Assembly: GCA_017411325.1 (NCBI GenBank)
Contig: JAFQQJ010000065.1
Span: forward strand, 1 to 64,000
From: Clostridia bacterium
Lineage (GTDB): Bacteria > Bacillota > Clostridia > CAKSNL01 > HGM11501
Reading direction: 5' to 3'
Length of the DNA stretch: 64,000 nucleotides
Shown here: positions 23,184 to 32,388 of the stretch, piece by piece
How the letters are laid out: every line of letters begins with the position of its first letter
Numbering within the stretch: position 1 is the stretch's first letter
Notes under the pieces: model-generated
Database searches by the model: none
The model's input: only the letters and a program-made list of their open reading frames with translations
What the model was told of the DNA's origin: nothing
Program-made: the position numbers and the translations under genes

Positions 23184-24284
23184 TTATTTTGTTATCTCTT
23201 TTTCTGTACCGTAAGATATATAAAGTGTGTCATCCAGGCGATATATGACATATGGAACCGCTCTTAAAACAGCACCTGTTCCGAGATTTTTATTATATCT
23301 GTACATTCCTCTGTTTCCATCCTCCAGAGCCTTTGCTTTTATAACAGAGCTTGCATCTATGGTAAGTGCATCCCCGCCGTAAGACATCAGAATACCGGAT
23401 TCCACAACCTCATATCCATCAGGAATATTTCTCAGTGTAAGAATTGATACTCCTTTTGAAAAAGTTTCTTTGTCTACGTCGATTATTGCCACATGGGGAG
23501 AAGCTTCAGTCTCTTCATCCGCATATACAGCTTGCACTTCAGCATTGCATCCCATTCTGAGACCAAACTGTTTAGATGTTGATATCATTTCTCCGTTTAT
23601 CATCCATCCTGCGAAAACCTTGCCCTGCGGCACTGCTGCCATATCAGCAACAATTTCTACAAACTCATCATACTCATATTCAGAAAGCAAGGGATTACAC
23701 GTTCCTCCGGTAACGGAAAGCTCATATGTTACGTCCTTTTTCTCATATACGGTTCTTATAAGCAATATTTCACCTGCCGAAACATCTTTCCACTCATCAG
23801 AATCCCAGCCCACAAGCTCATAACCCGGATTTTCTACCCACGAAGTGTCAGGCTCGTTAAAAGAGTCTCCCTTAGCATAGTTTGATGCATATATTCTTCC
23901 GTTTATATCAGCAAATGTAACATAGCCATACGACGTAAGAATAGTGTCAGGAAGGAAAAAAGCAGTTATATTCACATCGTCTATCAATGTAAAAGTATAT
24001 GTAGGCTTGTCAGAAATAATTTTTTGGCTTATTTCATCCTTCCAATACACAAACTTTCCTCTGTTTTCTCTTGCCTCAAGTGTTATTACACTTCCTCTTT
24101 CCATCTCAAGACCTGTAAGCGCAGACCAGTTATCGTCGCCCGAATAAACTCTTCCGCCGTTTGTTGCCGTTACCGTAATTTCCAGTGTTGCTTCGGGAAT
24201 TTCCCCGTGAGCAAAAGATGTAAAGCCCTGCAAAACTCCCAGCACAAAAATTACCGCTATAACGAATAAACTCTTATTCTTCAT
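23184..24284 (-). CDS. Secreted protein with InlB-like/Flg_new-type repeats
   Basis: A 366-residue exported protein with signal peptide ~1-27 (VIFVLGVLQGFTSFAHG). At least three beta-grasp-like repeats follow, with the G.V..G....Y..G..V.L.A....G..F..W sense pattern (for example GKFVYWKDE...YTFTLIDDVNITAFF, and GKVFAGWMINGEMI...AEVQAVY). These resemble the bacterial InlB-B/Flg_new repeats of surface proteins. The C-terminal ~100 residues form a separate unrecognised domain. No anchor motif is seen. The ATG at 24284 puts a good signal peptide at the N-terminus; an ATG at 24311 would overlap the preceding gene. It follows the DUF1836 gene by 19 bases, likely one operon. Confidence 0.65.
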   Translation of the reverse strand: MKNKSLFVIAVIFVLGVLQGFTSFAHGEIPEATLEITVTATNGGRVYSGDDNWSALTGLEMERGSVITLEARENRGKFVYWKDEISQKIISDKPTYTFTLIDDVNITAFFLPDTILTSYGYVTFADINGRIYASNYAKGDSFNEPDTSWVENPGYELVGWDSDEWKDVSAGEILLIRTVYEKKDVTYELSVTGGTCNPLLSEYEYDEFVEIVADMAAVPQGKVFAGWMINGEMISTSKQFGLRMGCNAEVQAVYADEETEASPHVAIIDVDKETFSKGVSILTLRNIPDGYEVVESGILMSYGGDALTIDASSVIKAKALEDGNRGMYRYNKNLGTGAVLRAVPYVIYRLDDTLYISYGTEKEITK

Positions 24285-24303
24285 ACAATTTTCTACTCCT
24301 TTA

Positions 24304-24840
24304 TTATTCATTGGGAATAATTGTTTCCGTTAAAAGCTTACATATGTTTGAGGTTATACTTATCTGCATAACCAAGTCATTCATGCGTTTATTGCTCTCT
24401 GTTTCAAGAATCGGCCCCGCCACCTTTTTTACATTTTCCATAACATAGCTGTAGGCCTTTTTCTGATTTTCGGCAAATGCCTTATAAATTTCGGATATTT
24501 CTCCGTCGGTGCTTTCTACGGGAATTATTTTTTTAATAAGCTCCATGCTTAATGTCTGTTTTAAGAAGCATATTATTATAAGAAAAGCAAGGTGCTTTTT
24601 TGAATAGCGCTTCTTTACAGGTGCAGGCATAATCCCAAGCTTTACATAATTGTTTATCATCGGCTGAGTGACACTTTTATCGTCCCCCAGCGCCGAAAGA
24701 TATTCACCGAGCAAGGTAATTACCTGATCCATATAGAGCTCTATCCCCGGAAGCTCTTCCCAAGTTGGCAAATGCTTCTCTTCAGCATTTTTTTCCCATT
24801 CCGAAAGGGATTTTTCCAATACCGCCTTATCAAGTTTCAT
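24304..24840 (-). CDS. DUF1836 family protein, putative regulator
   Basis: A 178-residue cytoplasmic protein of the DUF1836 family, common in Clostridia. The segment QPMINNYVKLGIMPAPVKKRYSKKHLAFLIIICFLKQTLS resembles a MerR-like winged helix, so DNA binding is likely. The ATG at 24840 follows AGGAGAGG; upstream in-frame codons lie in the promoter and are rejected. It is divergent from the acyl-CoA-synthetase-like gene, and a palindrome (24941-24955) lies between them. It probably controls one or both neighbours, by inference. Confidence 0.75.
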   Translation of the reverse strand: MKLDKAVLEKSLSEWEKNAEEKHLPTWEELPGIELYMDQVITLLGEYLSALGDDKSVTQPMINNYVKLGIMPAPVKKRYSKKHLAFLIIICFLKQTLSMELIKKIIPVESTDGEISEIYKAFAENQKKAYSYVMENVKKVAGPILETESNKRMNDLVMQISITSNICKLLTETIIPNE

Positions 24841-24864
24841 ACAAAACCTCTCCTTTATTATTTC

Positions 24865-24893
24865 ATTATATATAAAAACAATCCTATTGTCAA
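24865..24893 (-). promoter_or_regulatory. Promoter of the DUF1836 gene
   Basis: Minus-strand TTGACA (24888-24893), 17-base spacer, TATAAT (24865-24870): a consensus match. Confidence 0.85.
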
Positions 24894-24912
24894 ATATATT
24901 TTCTTTCCGCTC

Positions 24913-24941
24913 TTGACAAAATATCAAAAACGTGATAATAT
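24913..24941 (+). promoter_or_regulatory. Promoter of the AMP-binding synthetase gene
   Basis: TTGACA (24913-24918), 17-base spacer, TAATAT (24936-24941). A palindrome lies immediately downstream at the expected start point. Confidence 0.78.
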
Positions 24942-24955
24942 AGTATAGCATACTA
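24941..24955. promoter_or_regulatory. Palindromic operator candidate
   Basis: TAGTAT-AGC-ATACTA, a perfect 6-bp inverted repeat at the predicted transcription start of the synthetase gene. It is a plausible binding site for the divergently encoded DUF1836 protein. Confidence 0.45.
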
Positions 24956-24989
24956 GATAATGAGTTTTTATATATTAGGAGGTTTTTTT

Positions 24990-26522
24990 ATGTATACAAT
25001 GCGAAAAATGCTTGACACCATTTGTGATAAATTCAGAAATAACACCGCTTTTATCATCAAGCTCAACAAAGAGCATATGAAAATCAGCTATGAAAAATTA
25101 CATTCTGATGTCACGGCCCTTGCCAACGGAATAATCGAGAAAGGACTTAAGGATAAATACATCGCCGTTTCCGGTAAAAACTCTTATAACTGGGTTATTT
25201 CCGCTCTTGCTGTTTTCTACAGCGGAAACATTTTAGTCCCCGTTGACGCCAACCTCCCTGAGGTTGAGTTTACAAGAGTAATGGAAAGAAGTTCTTCTTC
25301 GCTCCTTATTTATTCAAAGGAAATTTCAGAAAAAGCAGAAAAGCAAAACATTCCCATAAAAATAAGTATGGAATATCTCGATTCCTTAAAATCCGAAAAT
25401 ATCCACGAAATGCCGGAGAGAAATCCCGATGAAATCGGGGTACTTATGTTTACCTCGGGTACCACATCCGATTCAAAAGCAGTTATGCTTTCGCAAACCA
25501 ACATTCTTTCCAATGTTGACGGCCTTATGAAATGGGAAAATCTCTACGAAAGCGATGTAAACCTCGCTCTTCTTCCCTTTTTCCATGCTTTCGGCCTTAC
25601 CGCAACTATTCTTTTCTTAAATCTGGGAATGTGCTCGGTTTTCTGCGAAGGTCTTCGTGTAAAGAAGGCGCTTGACGAATATGACATCACTGTATTTGTG
25701 GGTGTTCCTCTGATTCTTGACCGGATGAAGGAAACCGTGGAAACCGTTTTAAGAAAGAAAAAAATTCTCGGACTTTTCAACACTCTTCGTGCCATATCCC
25801 GCTTTTTCTTAAAGCTTAAGATTGATTTAAGAGGCCCCTTATTTAAGGTTGTGCGCAAAAATTTAAGCAAGCTTCGCCTCATCATAAGCGGAGCTGCAGC
25901 CTTAAGCCCGGAAACAGCAAACTTCTTTAACGACATCGGCATCCTTCTTATCCAGGGTTATGGTCTTACGGAAACCGCCCCTGTTCTTTCTGCTGAGAAT
26001 GAAGACAATATGCGCCTTGGTTCCATAGGAAAGCCCCTTCCCGGAGTTGAAATTAAAATAGATAATCCCGGCGATGACGGCATCGGAGAAATAATCGCAA
26101 AAGGCCCCAACATAATGCTCGGTTATATGGGCGAGGATGAATCCCCCATCGTTGACGGATATTTCCATACCGGAGATCTCGGATATATAGATAAAGACGG
26201 ATACATTTTCATCAGCGGAAGAAAGAAAAACGTAATCGTACTTCCCAACGGCAAAAATGTATTCCCCGAAGAAATGGAACTCCTTGTAAATAAAATCCCC
26301 GGCGTAAAGGAATCTGTCATTTATCTTACAAATGAAGAGCGTCCCAAAATCGCCGCAAAGATTGTTTATGACGAAGAGCTTACGACTCCCGGTGTTCTGG
26401 CAGAAGAAATCAAGAAAATAAATGCGAATCTGGTTTCCTTCAAGGAAATCAAGGTTACAGATTATACAACCGAAGAATTCAAGAAAACCACAACAGGCAA
26501 AATCAAGCGTAATATGATATAA
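24990..26522 (+). CDS. AMP-dependent acyl-CoA synthetase/ligase family protein
   Basis: A 510-residue member of the adenylate-forming enzyme superfamily that probably activates a carboxylic acid with ATP, as long-chain acyl-CoA ligases do. Visible core motifs: LMFTSGTTSDSKAVMLSQ (A3, ATP binding), GYGLTETAPVL (A5), GYFHTGDLGYID (A7), and a C-terminal KTTTGKIKRNMI with the catalytic Lys (A10). No carrier domain is fused. The ATG at 24990 follows TTAGGAGG; an earlier in-frame ATG at 24960 overlaps the leader palindrome region and lacks a site. The acyl substrate cannot be told from sequence. Confidence 0.82.
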   Translation: MYTMRKMLDTICDKFRNNTAFIIKLNKEHMKISYEKLHSDVTALANGIIEKGLKDKYIAVSGKNSYNWVISALAVFYSGNILVPVDANLPEVEFTRVMERSSSSLLIYSKEISEKAEKQNIPIKISMEYLDSLKSENIHEMPERNPDEIGVLMFTSGTTSDSKAVMLSQTNILSNVDGLMKWENLYESDVNLALLPFFHAFGLTATILFLNLGMCSVFCEGLRVKKALDEYDITVFVGVPLILDRMKETVETVLRKKKILGLFNTLRAISRFFLKLKIDLRGPLFKVVRKNLSKLRLIISGAAALSPETANFFNDIGILLIQGYGLTETAPVLSAENEDNMRLGSIGKPLPGVEIKIDNPGDDGIGEIIAKGPNIMLGYMGEDESPIVDGYFHTGDLGYIDKDGYIFISGRKKNVIVLPNGKNVFPEEMELLVNKIPGVKESVIYLTNEERPKIAAKIVYDEELTTPGVLAEEIKKINANLVSFKEIKVTDYTTEEFKKTTTGKIKRNMI

Positions 26523-26554
26523 AATAAAAGCAGCCAAAAGGCTGCTTTTATTTT
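26521..26554. terminator. Bidirectional terminator
   Basis: A 15-bp perfect stem (26521-26535 with 26540-26554) with an AAAA loop begins within the stop codon of the synthetase gene and separates it from thiN. Confidence 0.88.
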
Positions 26555-26570
26555 ACAGTTAATTAAGTTT

Positions 26571-27179
26571 TCAGTCTCTTGCAATTATTGCAAGAAGCAC
26601 TCCTTCTTTGGCCGTTACCTTAGCTGTATCATCTGTTATTATATTACTTACGGTAAGGGTTTCTCCGATTTTCACATCTGCACTTTCAAGCGGATAATAA
26701 AATCCTTCAAGTGTAACGTCCGATACAACACTGTCAAGCGGCAAAAAGGATACCGTGTCACCCCTATGGTCTTTTATTACGCAGCTTTCCTTGAAGGCGA
26801 ACATTTCATTATGGGAATCCTTAAGTATAATTTCGCTGCCACTGCCTGCATACTTTTTAAGAAGGCAGGCGTTTGCCATGGAATGATCAAACCTTGATCC
26901 GATACCGCCTATCACGGTGATACTTTTACATCCAAGGTCAAGTGCCCTTTCAATCGCCGCCTCTGTATCGGTAAAATCCTTTTCAACGCAAAGCCTTATT
27001 TTTTCAATATCGGAAACAGGCGCTTTTACCGAATCCATATCTCCGATAAATATATCGGGTGTAATGCCCATAGCGATTGCTCTGTCATATCCGCCGTCTG
27101 CAGCTATAATGACATCATATTTTTCCGTTATAACAATCCCGTCGGTATTTCCTGCCGCAATAATCAGAGCCTTTTTCAT
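26571..27179 (-). CDS. thiN: Thiamine pyrophosphokinase
   Basis: Transfers pyrophosphate from ATP to thiamine to make thiamine diphosphate. The 202 residues match the family: [26 protein letters not shown] near residues 26-52, [13 protein letters not shown] and [13 protein letters not shown] are conserved substrate-binding segments, with the C-terminal beta domain after ~130. It is the last gene of the long leftward cluster. Its ATG overlaps the rpe stop (ATGA), as is usual for the rsgA-rpe-thiN order in Bacillota. Confidence 0.94.
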   Translation of the reverse strand: MKKALIIAAGNTDGIVITEKYDVIIAADGGYDRAIAMGITPDIFIGDMDSVKAPVSDIEKIRLCVEKDFTDTEAAIERALDLGCKSITVIGGIGSRFDHSMANACLLKKYAGSGSEIILKDSHNEMFAFKESCVIKDHRGDTVSFLPLDSVVSDVTLEGFYYPLESADVKIGETLTVSNIITDDTAKVTAKEGVLLAIIARD

Positions 27180-27826
27180 TTTGTTACACAGCTTTTCATC
27201 TTGTCAATCTCTTCTTTTGCAGAAGGAGCATTGAATATTGCAGAGCCCGCAACAATGACGTTTGCTCCCGCATCAATAACCACAGAAACATTTGCCGCGC
27301 TTATACCGCCGTCTACCTGTATGTCAATATTTCTGTCACCTATAAGCTCTTTTACCCTGCGGATTTTATCTACGGTTTCGGGAATGAACTTCTGACCGCC
27401 GAAGCCCGGATTAACCGTCATAACAAGCACCATATCGGTCTGGTCAAGAACATATTTTATAACCGATTCATCTGTTCCCGGATTTAAGGCAACACCTGCT
27501 TTCAAACCCAGAGCCTTTATGCTCTGGAGTGTTCTGTGAAGATGGCGTGTAGCTTCTGCGTGAACAGTTATAATATCTGCTCCCGCCTTTTTAAATTCCT
27601 CTATGTAACGCTCGGGCGCGTCAATCATAAGATGCACGTCAAAGGGCTTATCTGTGCATTTTCTTATTGCAGAGATTACGGGCAAACCGAAAGAAATGTT
27701 CGGCACAAAGCAGCCGTCCATCACATCAATATGAATTAGGTCAGCACCCGCTTCATCAATTTTCTTTATTTCCTTTTCGAGGTTTGCAAAATCAGATGCA
27801 AGAATTGAAGGAGATATTTTAATCAT
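27176..27826 (-). CDS. rpe: Ribulose-phosphate 3-epimerase
   Basis: Interconverts ribulose 5-phosphate and xylulose 5-phosphate in the pentose phosphate pathway. The 216-residue TIM barrel begins [17 protein letters not shown]. It has the metal-binding [16 protein letters not shown] and HLMI motifs, [11 protein letters not shown], and the phosphate-binding VDGGI...AGSAIF segments. The ATG at 27826 has a good site (AAAGGA, 8 bases upstream) and gives the standard N-terminus; an ATG three codons earlier overlaps the rsgA stop. It is coupled to thiN by a four-base overlap. Confidence 0.95.
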   Translation of the reverse strand: MIKISPSILASDFANLEKEIKKIDEAGADLIHIDVMDGCFVPNISFGLPVISAIRKCTDKPFDVHLMIDAPERYIEEFKKAGADIITVHAEATRHLHRTLQSIKALGLKAGVALNPGTDESVIKYVLDQTDMVLVMTVNPGFGGQKFIPETVDKIRRVKELIGDRNIDIQVDGGISAANVSVVIDAGANVIVAGSAIFNAPSAKEEIDKMKSCVTK

Positions 27827-27831
27827 ATCAT

Positions 27832-28698
27832 TCATCCTTTCGGGTTGTATTTTTCGTATTCTTTCTGTTCTTCTGTCATCTTCAGATAGCTTTCATATCT
27901 GGAGTCAGATATTTCCCCGCTTTCCAAAGCCGCCTTAATTCCGCAATTCGGTTCGTTTCTGTGAGTGCAGTCATTAAAGCGACAGCTTCCCATATGGGCA
28001 ACAAATTCAGGAAAGCATGATGCAATGTTGATATCGGTAACTTCAAACGAGCTGAACCCCGGAGTGTCCAAAACATATCCTCCGTAAGAAAGCGGAAGAA
28101 GCTCGGCGTGACGTGTTGTGTGTTTACCACGCTCGATTTTTTCGCTCACTTTTCCCGTCTTTAAGGAAAATTCCTCCCCGAAAGCATTGAGCAGTGTGGA
28201 TTTTCCCACCCCTGATGCTCCTGCAAATGCTGTCACCTTATCCTTCGTAAGCTCCTTAAGCTTTTCTACCCCGTCTCTGTTATCCTTTCCGGTAACTATT
28301 ACGGGGAAGCCTGCTTTTTCGTAAATTGAAGCATATTCGGAAGCATCCTTCAAATCGCTTTTGGTAATTGATATAATTACACCTATATTTTTGGAAATTG
28401 CCACCGCTGTAAGCTTGTCCACCAGCAAAAGATCGGGCTTCGGGCTTTGCACCGCAAATGTAATTATGAGGTTATCTATATTCGCCACATTCGGGCGGAT
28501 GAGCATATTCTTCCTTGGCAGTATCTCGTTTATCGCCGATGTTTCTTCATCCACCGGAGCAATATCCACATAGTCTCCCACCAGCGGTGAAAGATAGTTT
28601 TTCTGTCTGAATTTCCCTCTGACAGAGCATTCGTACAAGTTTCCTTCAGCTTCGACAGTATAAAGTCCTCCGACACCCTTAGTTATTATCCCACGCAT
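27832..28698 (-). CDS. rsgA: Ribosome small-subunit-dependent GTPase A
   Basis: A GTPase that checks late maturation of the 30S ribosomal subunit. The 288 residues show the circularly permuted order: an N-terminal OB fold (about 1-70), then TKSD (G4) before the P-loop [14 protein letters not shown] (G1) and DTPGFSSF (G3). A C-terminal zinc site follows ([14 protein letters not shown] with upstream Cys). Its start codon overlaps the pknB stop by one base (TAATG). Confidence 0.96.
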   Translation of the reverse strand: MRGIITKGVGGLYTVEAEGNLYECSVRGKFRQKNYLSPLVGDYVDIAPVDEETSAINEILPRKNMLIRPNVANIDNLIITFAVQSPKPDLLLVDKLTAVAISKNIGVIISITKSDLKDASEYASIYEKAGFPVIVTGKDNRDGVEKLKELTKDKVTAFAGASGVGKSTLLNAFGEEFSLKTGKVSEKIERGKHTTRHAELLPLSYGGYVLDTPGFSSFEVTDINIASCFPEFVAHMGSCRFNDCTHRNEPNCGIKAALESGEISDSRYESYLKMTEEQKEYEKYNPKG

Positions 28699-30608
28699 TA
28701 ACCCTGCACACTCTTTTCTTCGTAGAATACATCGTTTATATATATTTCATAGGTTACGGAACTGCCTGCTTTAACCTCGATGCTTACCGTATCGGAAGGA
28801 TTGTGTGTCTTTTTATAAACAGTTTCACCGTTGTCTCCCCTTATAACCTTGATGTTCACCGGAGAATTACCCTGCGGAACTGTAAATGTAAGAAGAGCCT
28901 TTCCATTGTCTGCCGCTCCCGAAGAGTGAAGCTTTTTCCTGGATACAACAAGCTCAATAACTTCTTCCACATCTACACGCTCAGGTGCTTCAGGATCCTG
29001 GCTCATAACCGTATTTTCAATTTCGTTTCCGTTTTCTACCTCTTTAACATTGATGTTGTAATATCCCTTATTGTTAAGAGCTGTCTTCGCCTCTTCGTAA
29101 AGCATACCGACAACATCGGGAATTTTAGGATCGATATTTTCCATTCCCTTGCTTTCATAAAGGATTATAACATCTCCGCTTTTAACCATACTTCCGGCAC
29201 CGGGCTCCTGCCTTGTAACATTGCCCTTTTCCTGCTCTTCGTTATAGTCATCCTTTTCTTCTTCAATAATCTGTCCTTTAAGACCGAGTTCCTTTACAAG
29301 TTCAAGAGCATAGTCTGCATTTTCGCCGGTGAAATCCTTGAGGCTGAAAGATTCCGCACCAAGGCTTACAACGACATAGATTTCCTTTGAGCCGGGAATA
29401 TTTTTTCCTTCCTCAGGCTCCTGTTCTATTATCTTGTCCTTTTCTTCCTGAATACTGTAATCCTCCTTCTTTACGCGGATTACAATTTCTTCATCAAGCT
29501 CCGCTGCTTTTTCTTCCGCCTGACTTAAGGTAAGCCCCTTTAAGTTGGGAGTAAGCAAAGGCTCCATTTCCTTGTAAAACCAGTCAAACGCCATCTTCGC
29601 GCCAAGTCCCATAACTGCAATAAGCGCAACAGCCAGAGCAATTATCCCGATTACTTTTTTCTTTTTCTTTTCATCGTCTGCTTTCTTGCCTGCATCCAAA
29701 GTCTTACGGCTTTCTTTTTCAAGTTCTTCCACATCAATCTGTTTTGTGGAATAAAAGCCCTCATTATCGTCATCACTTAATACCACAGAAGGATCTGCCA
29801 TCACCCTCATAATGTCCGATTCCATAGCCGGAGCTGTAAGATATCTCTGGCTTTGCTCCTTCCGCATCGCCTTTAATATGATATACTCTGCCGAAGCGGG
29901 CAGTCCGGGAGCGAAATCAGAAGGCTTTTCAGGCTCCTTCTGCAGATGCTGCATTGCCACGGCAACCGTAGTATCGGCTTCAAAGGGGACCTTTCCTGTT
30001 ACCATCTCATAAAGGCACACACCAAGAGAATAAAGGTCACTCCGCTCATCCGTGAATCCGCCTCTCGCCTGTTCGGGCGAAAGATAATGTGCCGAGCCTA
30101 AAACTTTGGCTCCCAGAGTCATCGTAGACGCAGAAGTAGCCCTCGCAATGCCAAAATCCATGACCTTTAACGATCCGTCACTTTTCACCATTATATTGTG
30201 AGGCTTTATATCTCTGTGAATAATCTTGCGCTCGTGCGCGTGTCCCAGTGCCGCACATATCTGCGATGCAAATTTGAAGGCACTTCTCCAGGGTACCTTG
30301 CCCATTTTCGCAATATATTCCTTCAGAGTTGTCCCGTCCACATATTCCATTACGATATATCTTAAGCCTTCGTGAATTCCCACGTCGTAGATGCTTACAA
30401 TATTAGGATGACTTAAGCCCGCCGCGGACTTTGCTTCTATATCAAATCGCTTTATAAATTCTTCATCCTGCTTAAATTCCGGTCTCAATACCTTTACAGC
30501 TACAGTTCTGTTGAGCATTTTATCCATAGCCTTATACACTATGGCCATACCGCCTGTACCTATTTCGCTTTCAATTATATATCTTCCGCCAAGAATTATT
30601 TCTCCCAT
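28698..30608 (-). CDS. prkC: PASTA-domain Ser/Thr protein kinase (PknB/PrkC type)
   Basis: A membrane kinase that senses cell-wall muropeptides and phosphorylates proteins of growth and division. The kinase domain (about 1-265) has the GTGGMAIVY loop, the VAVKVL Lys, the HRDIKPHNIMV catalytic loop and DFGIAR. A juxtamembrane acidic/lysine-rich stretch leads to one membrane helix (about 315-335). Three extracellular PASTA repeats (about 345-555) follow, then an extra beta-rich C-terminal domain of ~75 residues with a short linker. It is adjacent to its PP2C phosphatase, the standard pair. GAAAGGA supports the start. Confidence 0.95.
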   Translation of the reverse strand: MGEIILGGRYIIESEIGTGGMAIVYKAMDKMLNRTVAVKVLRPEFKQDEEFIKRFDIEAKSAAGLSHPNIVSIYDVGIHEGLRYIVMEYVDGTTLKEYIAKMGKVPWRSAFKFASQICAALGHAHERKIIHRDIKPHNIMVKSDGSLKVMDFGIARATSASTMTLGAKVLGSAHYLSPEQARGGFTDERSDLYSLGVCLYEMVTGKVPFEADTTVAVAMQHLQKEPEKPSDFAPGLPASAEYIILKAMRKEQSQRYLTAPAMESDIMRVMADPSVVLSDDDNEGFYSTKQIDVEELEKESRKTLDAGKKADDEKKKKKVIGIIALAVALIAVMGLGAKMAFDWFYKEMEPLLTPNLKGLTLSQAEEKAAELDEEIVIRVKKEDYSIQEEKDKIIEQEPEEGKNIPGSKEIYVVVSLGAESFSLKDFTGENADYALELVKELGLKGQIIEEEKDDYNEEQEKGNVTRQEPGAGSMVKSGDVIILYESKGMENIDPKIPDVVGMLYEEAKTALNNKGYYNINVKEVENGNEIENTVMSQDPEAPERVDVEEVIELVVSRKKLHSSGAADNGKALLTFTVPQGNSPVNIKVIRGDNGETVYKKTHNPSDTVSIEVKAGSSVTYEIYINDVFYEEKSVQG

Positions 30609-30657
30609 AAATTATATTCCTTTCTGAAGATGTAAATTTATCAAAGTGTATATCTCA

Positions 30658-31356
30658 TCAAAAAAATTCTTCTGCCACAATTACTGTTATATTATCTTTT
30701 CCGCCTGCTGCATTTGCCCTTTCAACAAGAGCTGAAGCAGCCTTTTCCGCACTTTCGCTCTTTCCGACGATGTCCGCAATTTCTTCATCCGACACCATAT
30801 TTGTAAGCCCGTCGGTGCAGAAAAGAATTTTATCTCCCGCCTCAAGGCTGAATTCGTAAAAGTCACCCTCGACTTCCTTTCCTACTCCGATTGCCCTTGT
30901 TATCATATTCTTCATGGGATAGTTTTCCGCCTCTTCAGGAGTTATCTCTCCCTTTTTCAGAAGCATTTCCACATAGGAATGATCCTCAGTAATTTTTACC
31001 GCCGCATTGTTTCTTATAACATAAACTCTGCTGTCTCCCACATGGCCAAGATAAAGCTTTCCCGAATCGCATATTCCGATATCAATGGTCGTGCCCATTC
31101 CTTCGCGCTCGCCCGAAGCCATTTCAAAAACATTTTTATTGGCTTCGGCTATTGATTCAATCAATAGCTTTTCATAGTCCCCTTCGGCATTTTCAAGCAG
31201 GGAAACGACAGTATCTACAGCCATTTTACTTGCCACTTCTCCGGCGTTGTGTCCGCCCATACCGTCTGCTATTACAAGCAGCTTTCCGCCGGTGAAGAAA
31301 AAGTCCTCATTATTTTCTCTGACTTTACCTTTATCGGTTTTACCTGCAAAATACAT
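30658..31356 (-). CDS. prpC: PP2C-type protein phosphatase
   Basis: A cytoplasmic Mn/Mg-dependent phosphatase that reverses the PASTA kinase. The 232 residues hold the PP2C motifs: RENNEDFFF (metal Asp), VIADGMGGHNAGEVAS, MGTTIDIG, GHVGDSRVYVI, FCTDGLTNMV and GGKDNITVI. The ATG at 31356 lies 7 bases after AGGGGG; an ATG two codons upstream overlaps the rlmN stop and is an alternative. It precedes prkC by about 50 bases. Confidence 0.94.
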   Translation of the reverse strand: MYFAGKTDKGKVRENNEDFFFTGGKLLVIADGMGGHNAGEVASKMAVDTVVSLLENAEGDYEKLLIESIAEANKNVFEMASGEREGMGTTIDIGICDSGKLYLGHVGDSRVYVIRNNAAVKITEDHSYVEMLLKKGEITPEEAENYPMKNMITRAIGVGKEVEGDFYEFSLEAGDKILFCTDGLTNMVSDEEIADIVGKSESAEKAASALVERANAAGGKDNITVIVAEEFF

Positions 31357-31358
31357 AT

Positions 31359-32369
31359 TCATTCCCCCTTTACTATAGATTTTTTCAGCTGACCGCAGGA
31401 AGCACTTATATCTTTTCCCAGTTCCCTGCGCACCGTTGCCGTTACATTATATTTTTCAAGTATTTTAACAAATTCGTATTTGTTTTTACCCCGTTTAAAG
31501 CTTCTTCCCTCTACGGGATTTACCTCAATAAGGTTAACATGACAAAGCTTTCCCGAAAGAAGCCTTCCCAGCTTTTCAGCCTCAGAAACGCTGTCGTTCA
31601 CCCCGTTTATAAGCGAATATTCATAGCTGACTCTTCTGCCGGTTTTGGTGGAATATGCGTCCATCAGCTCTATAAGCTCATTTATGGTTGTCGCCTTTGC
31701 CGCAGGCATTATCTTTCTTCTTGCCTCATCGGTTGTGGCGTGAAGAGAAAGTGCCAGCGTTATCGGTATTTTTTCTTCCGTAAGTCTTTTTATCCCAGCC
31801 GTAAGACCGCAGGTTGAAAGAGTTATGTGACGATAGCCTATGTTAAGCCCATCGGAATTGTTTATGGCAGAAAGCGCCTTTATCACATTATCATAATTAT
31901 CAAGGGGCTCTCCTATTCCCATAAGCACCACATTGGAAATTCTCACATCTGCATCTTCTGATACTGCTCTTATCTGTCCTTCAATTTCAGAAGGAGTAAG
32001 ATTTCTTATGAGTCCGTCCATAGTTGATGCACAAAAGGCACACCCCATACGGCAGCCAACCTGTGTCGATATGCATATGCTTTTTCCGTGCTCATAGCTC
32101 ATCAGAACGGTTTCCACAATGTTTCCGTCAGAAAGCTCAATCAGATACTTTACCGTTTCGTCAACCTTTGATGCAAACTTCATATAAACCTTCGGGAAGA
32201 AAAGCTCATATTCATTTTTAAGTTTTTCCCTTAAGCTGAGCGGAAGGTCTGTCATTTTGTCAATATCTGTTTCTCCGCGCCTTATCCATTTATAAAGCTG
32301 CTTTGCCTTATAGCCCTGAATACCGAGTTGTTCAGCCATCTCATCAACTGTCATATCTGCAAGATTCAT
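31359..32369 (-). CDS. rlmN: 23S rRNA/tRNA adenine C2 methyltransferase RlmN
   Basis: A radical-SAM enzyme that methylates C2 of A2503 in 23S rRNA and A37 in some tRNAs. The 336-residue protein has the CX3CX2C iron-sulfur motif in GCRMGCAFC, the GIGEPLDNYDNV segment, and the C-terminal resolving Cys in ISASCGQL. The ATG at 32369 is preferred (GAGGT 7 bases upstream) over a GTG three codons earlier. Usual order between rsmB and the phosphatase gene. Confidence 0.96.
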   Translation of the reverse strand: MNLADMTVDEMAEQLGIQGYKAKQLYKWIRRGETDIDKMTDLPLSLREKLKNEYELFFPKVYMKFASKVDETVKYLIELSDGNIVETVLMSYEHGKSICISTQVGCRMGCAFCASTMDGLIRNLTPSEIEGQIRAVSEDADVRISNVVLMGIGEPLDNYDNVIKALSAINNSDGLNIGYRHITLSTCGLTAGIKRLTEEKIPITLALSLHATTDEARRKIMPAAKATTINELIELMDAYSTKTGRRVSYEYSLINGVNDSVSEAEKLGRLLSGKLCHVNLIEVNPVEGRSFKRGKNKYEFVKILEKYNVTATVRRELGKDISASCGQLKKSIVKGE

Positions 32370-32388
32370 TCCGCTCACCTCTTTTCCT

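Noticed and set aside
26571..27179. TPP riboswitch near thiN
   Set aside because: thiN is internal to a long operon and overlaps rpe; there is no leader, and no conserved riboswitch sequence was seen.
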